DNA of 64,000 nt. It comes from Pachypanchax playfairii (lineage: Eukaryota; Chordata; Actinopteri; Cyprinodontiformes; Aplocheilidae). The position numbers were made by a program, and so were the translations under genes. The DNA lies in contig SSNP01000003.1 in NCBI GenBank assembly GCA_006937955.1, forward strand, positions 1,393,314 to 1,457,313, in the 5' to 3' direction. This document shows, piece by piece, positions 39,301 through 50,300 of the stretch; position 1 is the first letter of the stretch; the number at the start of each line of letters is the position of its first letter. A model generated the notes under the pieces. The model ran no database searches, was not told the DNA's origin, and saw nothing but the letters and a program-made list of their open reading frames with translations.

Positions 39301-39521
39301 AAATATATTCACTTAAATAAATATTTGTCTGCAATTAAGGCTTTATTTATACAGTGTTTCTTTAAAAGACTTGTTTGCACAGTGTCTGATTCTCCAAACA
39401 AATAATAAAAAAAATCTAAAAAATATATGTTTTTTTTTTTAAATGGAGGGATTATCATGTCTTGGACAACTGAGAATCTACTCAAACTCATTCTCCAAAC
39501 TGAGATCATGATGACTGTAAG
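36331..39521. other. intergenic, nothing recognised
   Basis: AT-rich sequence without recognisable exons, RNA genes or transposon ends. The short open frames lack motifs. Confidence 0.5.
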
Positions 39522-39525
39522 TTAA

Positions 39526-39920
39526 AGAGGCCCTTCCATTAAAAACAATTTTTCTGAGGTTTCTGTTGAATATTTTAGCTCCAAAGGTGTTCTTACCTTC
39601 ATAGTGGGTTTGAAAACAGGTCAACAACTTCTCTTTCTATTTTTATCTCTCAAGCTACACAGGTGGCGATAACACCCGAGTTCTCCAGAGTCCGAACGGC
39701 CTGTATTTTTTTCTTCACAACTCCTTTGTTGGTTAGTATTCATCAGCTCCCGCAGTTGAAATCACGCCTAGCATGCTGCTGGCTAAAAGCTGTTAGCATA
39801 AGGTGTTGCAAACAGGAAGAGAGAACGTCTGACGTTGCCATGCGCAGCGGGGCAGGAAACAGTATACCTTGCTCTCATAGGCTAGTTTATTAGCCAGTCT
39901 GAGTCCAGCAAATTCGAATT
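39526..39920. mobile_element. TTAA-flanked MITE, copy C (3'-truncated)
   Basis: It begins AGAGGCCCTTCCATT after TTAA at 39522-39525 and follows copies A and B as far as GAGTCCAGCAAATTCGAA. Homology then stops, and LINE sequence begins within a few bases. The right half of the MITE, including its terminal repeat, is missing. Either the LINE landed here and carried a deletion, or a later rearrangement joined the two. Confidence 0.75.
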
Positions 39921-39923
39921 CGA

Positions 39924-40740
39924 TTGTTCCTGAGATCTGTGGGATTCACTCATCCAGTTTAGGGGTCACAATATTGACTTTTCACAACCTTTATATTTCT
40001 TCTTTCAGTTCTTGGTATTTCTCAAGCTCATTATATTCCTTCTTGTTGATGTTTTTATCACTTTGGTTGCTGCATCTGTCACTGCTTCCTGTTTCTGTAG
40101 TTTGTCTACCATCACATGTCTGGTTGGTTAAACATCATGTGATTGTTTGTTTGGATCTGGAAGTTCCATCATGTCTCAGCCCTGTTGTTCTCCATCACTT
40201 CATACCTGGACTCAGCTCACATGGTACTCTTCACTTTTCAAGCCATGAACTTCTTTCCCTTCACCTACCTGCATCTTACATCCCACTGTTATGTGCTGGA
40301 CTGTTTCAGGAGTATATCTGCATAGTCTGTATGTTGGGTCCTGTTTGGTGTGGTAGACCTCGGCCTCTAGTGCTCATGTGCTGCCAGGATTAGTGTCTCT
40401 TTGCTGTCCTTTAGTCCAGCCTTCTCTTGCCACTAGGACTGCTGTTGATACATGCCGTGGAGAGCCTTATCCATTCATGATGGTTCCTCTGGCTCCTCCT
40501 CCTCCACGTTGGCTTTCATCTGCTTGAGGCACAAACTTAGCAGATTGTCATTGGGGGATTTCTTTATTTTTTTATTCCAAGATCTTTGTTGTTTCATCCT
40601 GTATAGCAGCTCTGACACTCTCTGCCCCCCCCTTCACTTACTGTACAGTTTAAGGGGGCTGGACTTCTGATTAGTTATCTTATTCTATTTCCTTTTATTG
40701 CCAGTTTATTTTACCAGCAGTTCTTTAATCTCTCTTCGCT
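39924..40740 (-). pseudogene. LINE reverse-transcriptase ORF relic, C-terminal part
   Basis: Reading the minus strand across frames gives pieces of the C-terminal region of a fish non-LTR retrotransposon protein: VRAAIQDETTKILE, LSLCLKQMKANVEEEEPEE, a zinc-knuckle-like stretch TYRLCRYTPETVQHITVGCK (Cys, Cys, His spacing), then VDKLQKQEAVTD, KYQELKEEI and VTPKLDE. They occur in the expected order with several frameshifts and in-frame stops, and a deletion before the last piece. The family could be of the Dong/R4 (Rex6-like) kind, but the assignment is from memory. The copy is dead and lacks the reverse-transcriptase core. Plus-strand frames here (up to 139 codons) are shadows of it. Confidence 0.8.
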
Positions 40741-41289
40741 CGTATTCGACCAGGAATAGCATCACCTAGCTTGCGCCACTACTAAATTCTGCTCAAATAA
40801 AAACAGAAATCTATATAAAAAAAACAGGTCATCCAAGGCTGACTATGACGTAAAGATTTATGAAATTCACGTTAACTCTAAGAAGTTCTTAAGATTAGAC
40901 TTATTTTAAAACAGCAGTAATCTACTGTAGTAAATGAGCTCACTAATGGGAACTTCTGTCAGAATTATTGTCTAATTTTCGAAACTGAATTTATTCAAAT
41001 AGGTAAGATATTTATTATTCATAACCTTTCCATGGAAATCCACTTCAAAAGTTCTGGACTATCACTTTAACACAGACATTCAAAGCACTGCAGTTCAGTT
41101 GTTTTAGAATCAGATGAGATGTGGCGACTGTTTAATCATCAGCACCACAAACTTTCTGTGTGTTTCAATCATTCACATATAAATAAGTTCATCTTGGGAA
41201 GAAGAATCAAGCTGAATCTACAAATTTAAAGTTTCATCAAACTTTTTTCATCATTTACAGTGATCCAAAAAACACAATAATTCATCAGG

Positions 41290-41460
41290 AGCGGCTTGAT
41301 CCTCATATACACTCAGTATTAGGTCATGTTCCTCGAATAACCATTTGCATTTCCAAATATATTCCCCTGATAAAGTCTCCTTTATTCTATCTGTTTGGGA
41401 TCTGATGCTACTATGCAAATAAGAACCAAAAAGCTGCCAGCCTTTTTAACAAGTACAACA
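41290..41460. promoter_or_regulatory. candidate regulatory element with inverted octamers
   Basis: A single-copy-looking block with ATTTGCAT at 41343-41350 and its exact complement ATGCAAAT at 41413-41420, about 60 bases apart. These are the octamer sites bound by POU-family factors. The block also has a GATAAAG word. Two octamers alone could arise by chance in AT-rich DNA, and conservation is not known. Confidence 0.25.
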
Positions 41461-43328
41461 TGTACTAAATGAAAGGAGATGGTGCTGCTGGACAGCACAG
41501 AAATAGAAAAAGCCCTAATGAACATGAACATAAAAACACAAAGAAAAAAAAAGCAAAGTAATAGTCACAGTGAGTTCTGGCCGTTGTGTACCAGGTAGCA
41601 AAGTTTTTTTCATTTTAGTAAACAGCAGCAAGGAAATCAGCTGAAACTTGATCTAGGAAGTTGACCAGGCTAAAGGATTCAGACATCATAACAAATATGG
41701 TTGTGTCCGATTTCCATAAAGATAATGTTGTCATTGTAATCCAACTAGCTTCTACAAGAGTTTAGTCAGAACAGAATTGTAGTAAATGTGGTATTTAGTT
41801 TCAGTGTTGCTGCTTTAATACCGGCAGTCAAATTTCCTCATGATAAAAAATCTTGTAGCAAACAGTGATATTCTGCTGTTATAAAGGCACCTCAATGAGA
41901 AGGTAAGTTAGTACTACAGGACAGTACTATGACCTGGAATTGGCCCACATCCATACTCCCATGCAGCTACTCAGGTTGTCAGCTCACAGCCAGGTTACAA
42001 TAACCCAAACATCACAATCTTTCCCAAACAATTTCCTAACCGCTTTGATGTCACAAACCTCTGCGTATGAATAAATTATCAAATAAAAAATAGCGACTGA
42101 ACATTTCAAAGCAATGCAAATGAATATTATTTCTATTGATCATAGTTATACGGTTGAACTTTTTGGAGATGAAGCTGGTTTTTTGGTCGCCAGTAACAAT
42201 GTGTCATGAAAAGGAAAACTGGTGACATGTAAACGAGGAGCTAAGGACTGGAGCAAGCTGAGCACTGTTTATACTGAAAGGGATGATTACTGGTTGAGAA
42301 ACGGGTGACTTGATGAGCAACAAGACAATAATGTTATTGAAAAGTTCATTAGTGCAAAGACACTCAAATCCAAAACTCAAAGTCCAAACAAATGACAAAA
42401 CATGACCGAGACTGATCTGCATACAGGAAATTAAAGAAAACATCCCACAGAAAAGAAAAAAACAAACTATTTTCAAAGTTTTTTTTTTCATCTGAGGATA
42501 TTTATTACAAACCATACACCTTTTATCCCACAGCAACAAAATGTACATTACTCTATCAGAGCGCTGTGATGTTGTCAGGTTCTTAGATCTCTCTCATAAA
42601 TATTCATTCATAAAGTTAAAAACATCTTTCTTACCCTCGTATAATGTGAACATCTTTATTCTGATTCCTGTAATTACATAAAATCTGTTAAACATGGCGA
42701 TACAATATTAAATGTATATGTTATGGTTAAATGAAAGACGCAGCGGCAGCTTGTTTTTTGAGCGGGTGCGCTCATCTTATCGACCCCCGCTCTCTTTTTT
42801 CCATATCTTTTCCTCCTCTTGTCTCTTTTTTCTGTCTCTGCGATGTTCAGGTGGGATGTTGATGCATCAGCTCAAGCAGGTGTCTTATTAGCTGAGTGCT
42901 AACAGGCAGCCTGTGTTCCTGAAGGACTGAATGCTGCTGAGTCATCCTATACCACCTGAACACTACATGTATTCAGTCCCTTTCCTTCGCTGTAAGAAAA
43001 AGACAAGCTGATAAGATTGAAAGTGGGCGTGTTATTCTTTTGATTACCTCCAAGTTGTTATTTAGCTTTTATGTTTTTTATTTTATCTTAAAGCTTGACA
43101 AAGCCATAGCCACACCAGTCTTATTCCCTTCCACACAAATCCTAATGATACTACTGAAATGTCTTAGAAATCCTGCTTTTATTGTCTCTCAGTTATCTAA
43201 CCTCAACATGTTGTTTTTTTCTATTATATATTTCAACTACCTGATTTTAGCAGAAAAATCTTTGTACAGGAACTCTTAAAGAGGTAGAAACTAAAGTAAA
43301 AGGTTGGTCCTACCAGATATCTGTTAAA

Positions 43329-43775
43329 GACCTCCAGCTGATCCAAAATGCTGCTGCCAGAGTTCTGATGAGAGTTAGAAGGAGAGATCATATGTCTCCT
43401 GTTTAAGCATCACTTCATTGGCTCCCTGTGAAATCCTGAATCAAATTTACAATTTTACTTCTGAGATGTAAAGCTTTAAACAACCAAGCTCCATCTTATA
43501 TTAAAGATCTTATTATTCCAGATGTTCCTAACAGAGCACTTCACTCTCAGACTGCAGGTCTGCTTGTAGTTCCTAGAGTTTCTAAATGTAGAACGGGAGG
43601 AAGAGCTTTTAGTTATCAGGCTCCTCTCCTGTGGTAGATAGACACCCTGTGTACTTTTAGGAATAGACTTAAAGCTTTCCTTTTTGCAAAATCCTATAAT
43701 TAGTGTTAGCTTAGGTTATCCTGATCATCCCTTTAGTTATGCTGCCATAGGCTGCTGGAGGACATACTGACCACA
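43329..43775 (+). pseudogene. LINE 3' relic (CR1/L2-like protein end)
   Basis: The frame from 43329 reads DLQLIQNAAARVLMRVRRRD, then ASLHWLPV, ILLLRCKALNNQAPSYIKDL and TAGLLVVPRVSKCRTGGRAF, ending LKAFLFAKSYN. This is the well-known C-terminal end of CR1/L2/Rex1-type LINE proteins after the reverse transcriptase. At least three in-frame stops interrupt it. The 3' UTR words CATCCCTTTAGTTATGCTGC and GGCTGCTGGAGGACA follow, as in common fish copies. The 5' part is absent, as usual for truncated insertions. Confidence 0.8.
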
Positions 43776-46700
43776 TTCCTTTACTCTGCGGTCTTTACTC
43801 TCCATGTAAAAGGTAAAACATCAATCTTCGACACGCTGTTTTTATTCTGAATCCAGACTTTTATTTTCATCTTTATAAACCCATTAGTTTCCACCTTTCT
43901 GTCTGGCGTCGTCAGATGAACAGCAGCTCAAATATGACTCATCAAGTTTTCTTTTACATCTCAGACTTTAAAGGATTCTGTGTGTCGTTAGCAAAAAGTT
44001 GTAAAGCTCTAAATCCCTGTGTGAGCTGTCTCAGAGTAACAATACAAGTCTCATAAAATGTTTTCCATGTACATATTTTTGATTTAAATATATTAGAACA
44101 TTTGTAAAGTTTTTTCTTTTTTTGATACTGACAGTCATTTTCACACTCACCTGATAGAACATGTTATTAAGCTCAGATTACATACATAAACCTGCTACTT
44201 GTATAGTCAATAATTTCAGGATTTACAGACGAGACATTTAATACTCAAAGTAAAACTGCATGTTCAAATAGTTTTTATGTGTGAAAAATGGTGACACAGC
44301 AAATTATAAGTGGACAGCTGAGAAAAAAGAATAACAAAGAAGGAAGTGAAAGTAACAGTAAACGTTGAGATGATGGATGGAGGACTGACGTGACTCAGCT
44401 CTCTGTTGCCGGCCAGTGTTTCTATGACTGCACGACGGAGACAAATGACCCGGCAATGAAGGAAAATGAGGGTTTTATCACCCATTTCCCCCTCACACCA
44501 TCGCTGGCCCACAGATTGCTCATGTGTCTCTGCACTTCAGGACTGGGAAGTTAACCAAATGTGCACATTCCTGACGGGCTGGCTTGTGCTCATGCGTTGG
44601 CCCGAGGGGGCAGTTTAGAGAAATCACTCACACAGTTGGTGAAACATGGAGAAAAAGCCCAAGGTCTGGATCATCTATATGTTACTCATGATAGAAGACC
44701 ATTTATTTCATCCTTATATAATTACAATGCGTCTAGTAAAAAGGGGAGTGGGGGGGGGGGTAAACTTTTCTCCACTCACCCACTTTCTCTATTACCTTCT
44801 CCTTCATTTCCAAGCTAAGAAATCCAATCTGACTTTTCTGTCATCGCAAGTCATTATGAGATTAACTTATTCTCAGACTGTGGATCTTGTCCTCAAAACC
44901 AGTGGTGGTGGTGGGGGGGGGGCTGCTGTCCTCTGCATGAGGCTCACATTTTCTTGGATGATCCCTTCTCCTCACATCATCCGACATATTAATCTCAGTC
45001 AAATCTATTTAAAACACACATAATTAAATCTATGAAATATTTATTTTACTTAGAAGCAGAATATTAATTCAGGATGATTAAAAACAAAATGCTGTCGTCT
45101 CTTCACAGTATAAAGTAACAGCTGCTGGCTGCTGTAGATGACAAACAAATGAGGGCTTTTGTAATGACAATAACGACGTTCCCACAGACTGGACAGGATT
45201 CCAGAGCCTGGCGGGAGAGAGTGTAATATCATCACTTCCTGTTTGTGAATCCCTCGCCCCCGCGGGCTGAAGGTAATGACACCTGCCAACTCGTCAACAA
45301 CTCTCACTGACTCTCAGGGCAGAGATTACCAGATGAAAGCAAAACAGTTTTTGAAGCAGACGAAACAAATTTTTTCTCTTTTTTTGGGGGGGCTTGTGTA
45401 ACGCTCTTCACCTCGAATCAACTCCAATTTATCAGACCCCAAACACACATGTGAGCCACCAAATAATAAAAAAAAAACATCTGAAACATTACGTAGAGTA
45501 GCTCTTCATGATGTCCCCTGACCCAAAGGGGGGATTGGGCAGAAAGAGTGATTGATCTGTTGTGTCACATAATGTGTCTGTTGATAAAATACTTTCTGTG
45601 ATTTCTCAGGCCACTTGGCACCGTTTTACGAGCATGTGATGTGGAGAAATGGCCTGCAGTTGGCCTTCTCTGTCCTCTACTGTCTTCACAACTGTGCAGC
45701 TGTCTTTAGACTCGCTCGGGGGCATAATAACCATAAGTGGGTGCAGCACACTCGCACAGACGCACAAACACTCACACATTCACCCTCAAGTTTTTTTTCT
45801 TTTACATTAGGCCATGTGGCAGCCTCCTGTTATAAAGACACCACACATATTTTAGCGAAGGCTGTACATTTATCTAGCATAAAGTGATTGTGGTGATGTG
45901 CCCTCGTGCCCCGTAACGAACTGTCAGGGTGGGCCGTATGGTCTCAGGTCGGCCCCCCTCTCCCCGGGCCTGGCTTTTATTCACAGCAGCACTGGTTTTT
46001 TTGTTCCGATGTCATTTATCAGAAGAGGCAGGCTGATCAGAAGTGACAACTCCTGATTTAGAGGCTATTACTCTTCCTTTTGTTGTTGAATGTCTCCCTG
46101 TGTCTTCATCTCGCAGCCTGCACTGTGTCAGATTATCAGCTAAACAAGTGAAATCATGGTCACGGCTAGTTAAAGGAGTAGGTGGAAGATTTTGAGGAGA
46201 GTTTCTGTGGGAGGATGATGTTTTTGGGATTTCACCAGGGGTCATGTGACACCTGTTTTCTATACTTTACTCCTCTGTGCACTATGTTCTTATTTACAAA
46301 GAAATGTGTAATTATTTCCTTTTGCTTTCCTTGAAATAAATAATAATCTCAGTCAGAACTAACATCTGCTCTTACCCCTTCGATGGATCTGAATGATCTC
46401 TTTAGAGTAAAAGCTTCTTGAAATTTTTGATAATTATCTACGGAGTAAGTTTTATTTTTCTTAGAAAACTGAACCATCCGTACAGGAGACTTCTTCTTTC
46501 GGACATTCTGTGCTAAAAAAAAAAAAAAACACCTCAGGCAAACCTCAGTGTAACACCTGGGTTTAAGCTGGAGCAAGACAGCTGTATGAGATGTATCTTA
46601 TCACTTATCAGTTTTATCTACCATTTATTGGCAAACACTTATCCAAAACAAACCCTTTTATTAAAACGTTATTTGAGTTTAATCAGAATTATTTTGATAA

Positions 46701-46884
46701 GATATGTTAAAATCACTTCAAGCCAACAACAAAACCCATTTGATTCTAGCAGTTCCTCAAAATGAGGTAATAAAAACTGGATGTTAAACTTTTAAATAGT
46801 TTATCTCGTAATTTCTGTTATTGTGGATTATCTTACCTGTATTATATGTTCAGCATTTTTTGTGGGCAGCAAAGAAAGAATTTG
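43776..46884. other. intergenic, nothing recognised
   Basis: Mostly AT-rich with G runs near 44749 and 44916. A GC-rich patch at about 45900-45975 stands out from its surroundings, but no gene is recognised in it. Confidence 0.5.
44749..44760. repeat. G homopolymer
   Basis: About a dozen consecutive G residues, possibly length-variable. Confidence 0.85.
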
Positions 46885-47375
46885 TTGTGACTGGGTTTTT
46901 TGGAGTGTTTTTCCTTATTTATTCCATCTGTGGTTTTGTTTTTCTCCCCTGGGTTGAGTTATGAGATTGTTTTGGGGTTATTTGTTCCTCTTCTCTGCTC
47001 CTTTATGTCCTCCTTTGTCCCTTCCTGTTCTGCTTTTATTTTGACATCTGTGCTCCCTGCTTCCCTTGTGTCTCACACTAGCTTGTTCTCCTCCTTCTCT
47101 TCAGCTGTGTCCTGTTATGTCTCGTTAGCCCTTTTGAGTTCAGTTTGTATAAAAGCTGCACCTTTAGTTTCATTCTTTGTCCGGTGCTCGTCGATGTTTC
47201 CCTGCTCGTCTCCTCGCGTTTGGATTTCTCTCACTTCTGCTCCTCCCAGTTCCCATTTAAAGTAAGTTTGTTTCTTTATGTTTGCTGCCACGTCAGCCTT
47301 TTGAGTTTCATTATTAAACAGTATTTTCAGTTTACCCTTGTCTCCTGCGTTTGGGTCCTACTTAATCAAACACAA
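46885..47375 (+). mobile_element. dispersed non-coding repeat, plus orientation
   Basis: A long pyrimidine-rich stretch ends with TCATTATTAAACAGTATTTT and TGCGTTTGGGTCCTACTT. A TTTGTATAAAAGCTGCACC word and repeated short TTC/TCC words occur inside. Reversed, it corresponds to the repeat at 36005-36330 (GGACCCAA and AATAATG in the same order). The 121-codon and 97-codon frames over it follow from base bias and are not genes. Confidence 0.55.
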
Positions 47376-50300
47376 AATGTGACCGAATTTCATGTTTCAT
47401 GCTTATTGGATGACTCTGGTCACACAGTTTCAGTATAATCCAACAAATTATCTTTCTTCTGCTAGTTAATGTCTAAAATATTTTGTTTCTACATTTCTTT
47501 AATTTAGTCATTAGGAGGACGGTCATCTACATGGATTCTTGAATGTATGTAAATGACTTGCAAGCTGTCAATCAGAGCTACTGTTTGGGCTGCATTTAAA
47601 ATTACAACATTTCTTTAAGTTTAAAAATGTGTGTTTTTTTTTGAAGAACCGACTATGTGCAAACAGCTGCTTATTTAGGTATTACAAAATATTACTGCCT
47701 GGATTTCATGTTTTGAGACAGCTGCACAGCCTCGTCTTCATCTTGAACGTGACCAGTGTTTGAGCCCAATACATCCCATTATTTCTTTGACAAACAGAAA
47801 AACACATTTAATATAGAGTAAATGCAGGAGTCTTCACAGCTTGAAGTCCTAAGTGAAATCTTTGTTTTCAGCTTTAAATTTCTTCTGTTCTGATCAACAC
47901 ACTGCATTTGTCTCCGTGACGTTTGATGTTGAGAAAAGGAGATTCAAAGAGTTTTTTTTTTTTTTTTACTCGTTTATCAGCTGCAACCCAGAATGTAGAG
48001 CTTGAAGCTGCGTCTCAGAAACACTGATCTGCAGGAGCTGAGGTCACTGTGCCAGTGTGAGTGGTAATGATTACATCAGCTTTGAGTTCCACAATTAGCT
48101 TGTTATAGATCTGATCAGGTGAAAACGTGCTGCAGCAACGACTAAGAAACTAAATAACTTTCAGCAGCTTATTCTTAATAAACTGGCAGCTCACACGGTT
48201 TCATTTAGCACATTTGTTATTGTCTGTCATCAGTTTATTTGTTTTTTCCCACTTCTTTCAGTATTTGTAGATGTTTCCTTACCTTCACTCACCATTCTGT
48301 TTCCTTATTCACCATCTGCTGCCTGACATCGTTCCACATTTTTTACCTCCAAATCGCAGTTTTTCATCTTTTCTCATTCCTCTCTTCATCTTTCCCTTCT
48401 CCCTTTTTATTCCCCAGGGAGCCAACAAACCCATCTCCAGGGTAATGAGTCACTCTAAATAAGTGTTGCAACTCTTTCAACCCCAAACGTCTCTTGAGTG
48501 ACATCTTGAGCGAGAAGAGATTATCGTTGGAGATCCGCCACGCAGGAGGAGAACGAAGCCAGCCCCTGCTGGTAGAGGGTGTGAATATTCCTCAGAGATG
48601 TAGCTTTGGTCGTGGAGCCGCGAGACAAAAGTTTACCCTCAACTTCAAAGATGATTTCCACTGGCTTAGGTGATGGGAAAAGAGAGGTTGTCGGCTCAAT
48701 TCCCTTTGGGAAATAAGAGAACGGAGCGTACAGTTTTTGAAAGATGCACGAGGTGTATCCTGGTGTAGAGTCAGCTGTTTATCCATCTTTTCTCTTTGTT
48801 TTTAATGAACCCCCCCCCCATCCCCCCTCACTACCATGTGGCAGGTTCAGTTCTTGACAAGGCCCTACATCCAGCTAGTTGCTAAATGAATAATACATGT
48901 ATGTTCTTACAGCACTGTAAGACAGAAGCAGAGAGAACAGAGCAGGGAGAGACAAAGGTAGTGCCTGAGAGACACTGTGGGTTTTTATTTTGTGTGTACG
49001 TGTGTGCATGTGTGCACCAGGGACTGTTTGGTCTCAGTATGGAAAGGCCAGAACTGTCAGAGAACTTCAGATCCAGTCTATACACAGTCTGTACATGAGG
49101 AGGTGTCTGCAGTCGACAGTCTCAAGTCATATAAATCTTCTTGTCTTTTTTTTTTTTTTTTAAGTCCTTCAGCAGAAACACCAAGCGGAGGTTGTCAATG
49201 CATTTCCCGCTTGAGCCAAAGAGAGACCAGTGCAGCCCAAAGCAGAATGATGGAGGACACTATTTCAGTCAGATTTGGAGAGCTTTGATTTCCAGGACTC
49301 TGTGTGTGTGTGTAGATGATGGCAGTGCAGCTGCTGGGCCTCGCCATTTGTTTCAAGCATCACAAGTTCCTCCTAACCCAGCAGAACGGGGGGGTGTCCT
49401 ACATTTTATCAGCTGCTTTCATTCAGTTTTGATGGAGATCAAAGCCATGTGCGAGCAGCCAGCGGAGCATGCATGCATTATCAATCATGTCTGTGGCTTT
49501 TTGTTGTACAGGACAATGTATTGCAGAGATCAAAAGGAAAGGGTCATCAAAGGCAAAGAATTATCATAGTTGGATACAAGCTGTGAACAAACGTATTCTT
49601 GTATAGGTTGAATGTGTATGTTTGTGAGAAACAAGCAATCATAAATACAATTTCTTCAATCTGACCCCAGAATTAGACACATGCAACTGTTTTCTTCTGT
49701 GAGCTTTTTGTTCTTCCTCACTCCCTCTTCCTCTTTTTTTTTTTTTTTTTTTTTCTCTCATTTCTAAAGACAGAGAAATTTCTGGTATGAGCATGGCGCC
49801 TTATCTCAAAAGACACATGCGGAGTCAAATGATTTGCCTCTCCCTCTGAACTGCTTTCATTTTTATTAGGGGGAAAAATGAAACAAATGAATGGGAGCAG
49901 CAGGGGTCTCTGGGCTAAGTTTGCAGGAAGGAGTGAAGCAGCCTTGTTTTTTAGAAACATCTGTAAAGCAGGATTTTAGCAGCATTTTGAAAAGGATGAA
50001 CTCAGGTTTCGGCTGTTTCCAGAAGAACTTCCAGTATCTCCGACGATTTGAGATTCTTTCAAAGCGGCTCTGTTTCTAACACCTTTCAGATTCTTTATTT
50101 CTAGGGAGATAATATTTTGCCTTCAACACTATCTTTAACCTTGACTCATGCTGGAGACGACCCAGATGTGTGTGTCTGTCTTACTTCCTCCCAGCCACTC
50201 AGCAACACTTACACACTCGGTGCTTCGACACCTCATGCTGTTGGTCTTAGCAGCATTTTGATGTTGTCACACCACTCAGGAATCTAACACTTCTTTTATG

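Noticed and set aside
39974..40393. 139-codon plus-strand open frame
   Set aside because: It is the antisense shadow of the minus-strand LINE relic.
46900..47265. 121-codon plus-strand open frame rich in Ser, Phe and Leu
   Set aside because: Explained by the pyrimidine-rich dispersed repeat at 46885-47375.
48449..48673. 74-codon plus-strand open frame without ATG, ending FHWLR
   Set aside because: The composition looks protein-like, but the length is ordinary for chance in 64 kb, no splice sites frame it well and the product is not recognised.
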